From NCBI GenBank assembly GCA_963790095.1, contig CAWBNO010000002.1, positions 5,870-69,869 on the forward strand: 64,000 nt of DNA, written 5' to 3'. Positions 62,013 to 64,000 of this stretch are shown piece after piece. A program made the position numbers and the translations under genes. The notes beneath the pieces were generated by a model. The model was given only the letters and a program-made list of their open reading frames with translations. It was not told the DNA's origin and ran no database searches. The DNA comes from JAAXQD01 sp963790095. GTDB taxonomy: Bacteria; Desulfobacterota; Desulfobacteria; Desulfobacterales; UBA11574. How positions within the stretch are numbered: the stretch's first letter is position 1; the number at the start of each line of letters is the position of its first letter.

Positions 62013-62747
62013 TCAATTGGCGTTTTCGACATCGGCCAGGTGTTCGACGGTGTTGACGCTGAGGGCTTCGATGGGTTTCAGTACGGGAGAGTGCCCGAAC
62101 GTCTCGACCTTCCTTGAGCAAGATGCCTGGCACGTCCGTAATGTAATACTCTTTCTGCCGATTGTCATCGGTCAACTTGTCCAAAGCCGCCAAAAGAAGC
62201 TGACAATCAAAAACATAAGTGCTCATATTGACTTCGTCGATTTTTCGTTGTGCATCGGAGCATCCTTTTCTTCGACGATTCCGATAAAATTGCCGTCCGA
62301 ATCCCGGACGATTCGGCCCAGACCGGTGGGATCGCATGTGAATCAAGCGTGCCCAATAAGCAGGCCGGGTGATTGGCCGCAAAGTCCTCCAAAAGCGCCC
62401 GATGGAATCGGTTTGCAACATCGGTGAGTCACCCGCGACAATGATTACCGGGCCGTCGTGTTCGGTTGATGTTGTCGCGGCACATCATCACCGCATGACC
62501 GGTCCCTAATTGCTCGTCCTGCAAAGCAAATTCGATATTGTCGTAGGACTGTCGCAAAGTCGATTCGACGAGGTCGGCCCGGTAGCCGACGACCGTAATG
62601 ATTTTTTCCACACCCGCAGCACGAAGCGAATTCAATCACGTAGGCGACCAGCGGTCTGCCGTTGGCTTCACAAAGTACCTTCGGCAAATCGGATTTCATT
62701 CGCGTGCCTTTGCCTGCCGCCAGTACGATCGCAATTGGTGCGTCCAT
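62013..62747 (-). pseudogene. glmU: GlmU-like N-acetylglucosamine-1-phosphate uridyltransferase, with several frameshifts
   Basis: From ATG 62747 the first frame reads MDAPIAIVLAAGKGTRMKSD and LPKVLCEANGRPLVAYVIE, the nucleotidyltransferase signature. Then RAAGVEKIITVVGYRADLVE and FALQDEQLGTGHAVM continue in another frame, followed by VIIVAGDSPMLQTDSIG and FDCQLLLAALDKLTDDNRQK, EYYITDVPGILLKEGRDVRA in further frames, ending TVEHLADVENAN at TGA 62,013-62,015. At least four indels are required. The length (about 245 codons) covers only the transferase domain; the left-handed beta-helix acetyltransferase of bifunctional GlmU is not encoded. Probably co-transcribed with prs. Confidence 0.8.
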
Positions 62748-62974
62748 CAATAACCTCTTCAATGATTCGATTTGGAATGTTTCTGGAGTCAATTTCGATT
62801 AACGACAACACAAGCATGTCGAAATTTGGATAATCGAGTGTAATCTAGTCCCTATCGCCGCTCAAATAACATCCACCAGTGTGGTTATGACGGAGCAAAT
62901 CCGATGTTGTTTTGCAACCAGGCAATAAAATCAGAGCTCCAGCAGAAGTACTCCCCCTTGATCAGCCAAAAACT

Positions 62975-63703
62975 TTAGTTCACCCCTTGAACCAGGTTCA
63001 CAATAAATTCATCCAGCAGATGTTCCGCCACAAAGTCAACGTGACTAAAGTCGCAATCCGCGCTGTGAGCAGTGGGCACAGCCACCGTTAGTGCGCCGGC
63101 GGATTTGGCGGCTCGACTGCCGTTGAGGCTGTCCTCCAGCACGAGCATCGCTGACGTCGAAACCGCGAGTTTTTTTGCGGCCAGAAGATAGATGTCGGGG
63201 TTGGGTTTCCCGTGCTGGACGTCTTCCCCGGTCAATACGAATTCGAACCTTGGTTCCAGGTCAAAAAAACCCAGCGCCTTCGTTGCAAATTGGCGATGGC
63301 TGCTGGTTGCGACCGCTTTACGAATCCCTTTCATTTCGAGCAATTCCAACAGCTGATCGAGTCCAGGTAGCTTGGCGATCCCCTTGGGCAGCAAATCAGC
63401 AAAAATTTGATCGGTTTCTTGCTGCAGTGCTTCGACCGAATCATCCAGCCCGCAGCGTGATCGCATGACTTCAAAGGCGACTTTACCCGGCAAGCCCATC
63501 ATGGCCAGTTTAAGTTCTTTGGTGTAATGCTGACCGCGTTTTTGCAAAATCAGCTCGCCTACCTGATCGTAGAGGTCTTCGGTGTTAAACATGAGTCCGT
63601 CCATGTCAAAAACGACTGCTTGGATGCCAGCATTCACGGTTAAAGTGTCCCTGGAGGTCAAGTTATTTTCGAATTCTTGCAAAAATTGCGCTGCGCGTCT
63701 CAC
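62975..63703 (-). CDS. HAD family phosphatase (beta-phosphoglucomutase-like)
   Basis: A subfamily IA HAD enzyme. Motif I is VVFDMDGLMFNTEDLYDQVG with nucleophile Asp and general-acid Asp, motif II is AVATSSHRQFA, the Lys lies in VQHGKPNPDIYLLAAKKL and motif IV is MLVLEDSLNGSRAAKSAG. The cap domain is helical and small. The long frame starts at ATG 63703, but GTG at about 63,637 (MNAGIQAVVFDMDG) would fit the family length of about 220 better, with AGGGACA upstream. Upstream to the window end I see no gene; a hairpin CTCCCGG/CCGGGAG lies near 63,936-63,962. Confidence 0.85.
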   Translation of the reverse strand: MRRAAQFLQEFENNLTSRDTLTVNAGIQAVVFDMDGLMFNTEDLYDQVGELILQKRGQHYTKELKLAMMGLPGKVAFEVMRSRCGLDDSVEALQQETDQIFADLLPKGIAKLPGLDQLLELLEMKGIRKAVATSSHRQFATKALGFFDLEPRFEFVLTGEDVQHGKPNPDIYLLAAKKLAVSTSAMLVLEDSLNGSRAAKSAGALTVAVPTAHSADCDFSHVDFVAEHLLDEFIVNLVQGVN

Positions 63704-64000
63704 GATGATTCGCGACTATGGGTAGGTAGTGAGCTTACGCGGACCTCGCAAGGTCGTCGATGTCTTTTGGGAAATCGACCTTTATTCATTTCCCGTGAAT
63801 GAGCTTACAAAAAATTTTTGAGTTTTCATTTATTTTATTAACCCCACACCCCAGCTTCATCGTACTACACGTGTTTGCGTCCAGATTTCCGTCAGGCTTG
63901 CCCCAAATGGCAAAAGTTAACGGAAAATATGCGATCTCCCGGACCCTCACGTGTCGCCGGGAGAACCTTCATCGCTCATACTAGGGGCGTCGTCTTGCGA

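Overview
The window joins two unlike kinds of DNA. Bases 1 to about 54,443 read as a sulfate-reducing deltaproteobacterium of the Desulfobacterales type: a proteobacterial recA-alaS pair, a DUF39 homocysteine-synthesis protein as used by sulfate reducers and methanogens, a fused MurU-AmgK peptidoglycan recycling enzyme, a fused diadenylate cyclase-YbbR protein, and small DRR-motif regulators. From about 54,443 to the end the genes look planctomycete-like (Pirellulales type): an FG-GAP/SGNH exported protein, a two-component-type propeller lipoprotein, a glmU-prs pair and VOC/GFA genes. A tyrosine recombinase reading right and a VOC gene reading left both break at that point, so an assembly chimera is the simplest explanation.

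Layout. 1-13.3 kb: M23 peptidase, DUF39 protein, thpR, recA-alaS, dapB, murU-amgK fusion, plsB. 13.3-24.3 kb: small membrane protein, RNase H, NamZ-type muramidase, hybrid histidine kinase, SH3-anchor protein, an HU protein beside a lysine-rich winged-helix protein, then a cell-envelope cluster (PBP1B-like, TPR lipoprotein, bactofilin, methyltransferase). 24.3-32.7 kb: DUF2914-cdaA/ybbR operon, AsmA protein, EamA and CDF transporters, an ornithine-cyclodeaminase relative. 32.9-37.8 kb: a complete branched-chain amino-acid ABC transporter (livG-J-H-M-F). 38-46 kb: second HU protein, EamA, HAD, thioesterase, a frameshifted CheR, tRNA-Pro, purA, tadA. Near 41.75-42.1 kb a sigma-54 promoter, a palindromic upstream site and an intrinsic terminator frame a probable small RNA.

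From tRNA-Arg(ACG) at 46.3 kb to the junction the sequence is AT-rich and accessory: a WESDR-repeat protein, an IS3-family element, a group II intron that has lost its reverse transcriptase, decayed secreted-protein genes, a frameshifted XRE regulator and a three-gene recombinase module cut off by the junction.

Three families of non-coding repeats are dispersed between core genes: family A is MITE-like with terminal inverted repeats (1,591; 7,764; 26,205), family B is a hairpin-rich element (13,286; 43,713), and family C is about 190-200 bp in inverted copies (3,820; 29,524). No frameshifted gene was found before 43 kb, but at least nine genes are frameshifted after it; glmU and prs alone carry many indels. 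That points either to local sequence error or to decay, and limits what can be said about those genes.
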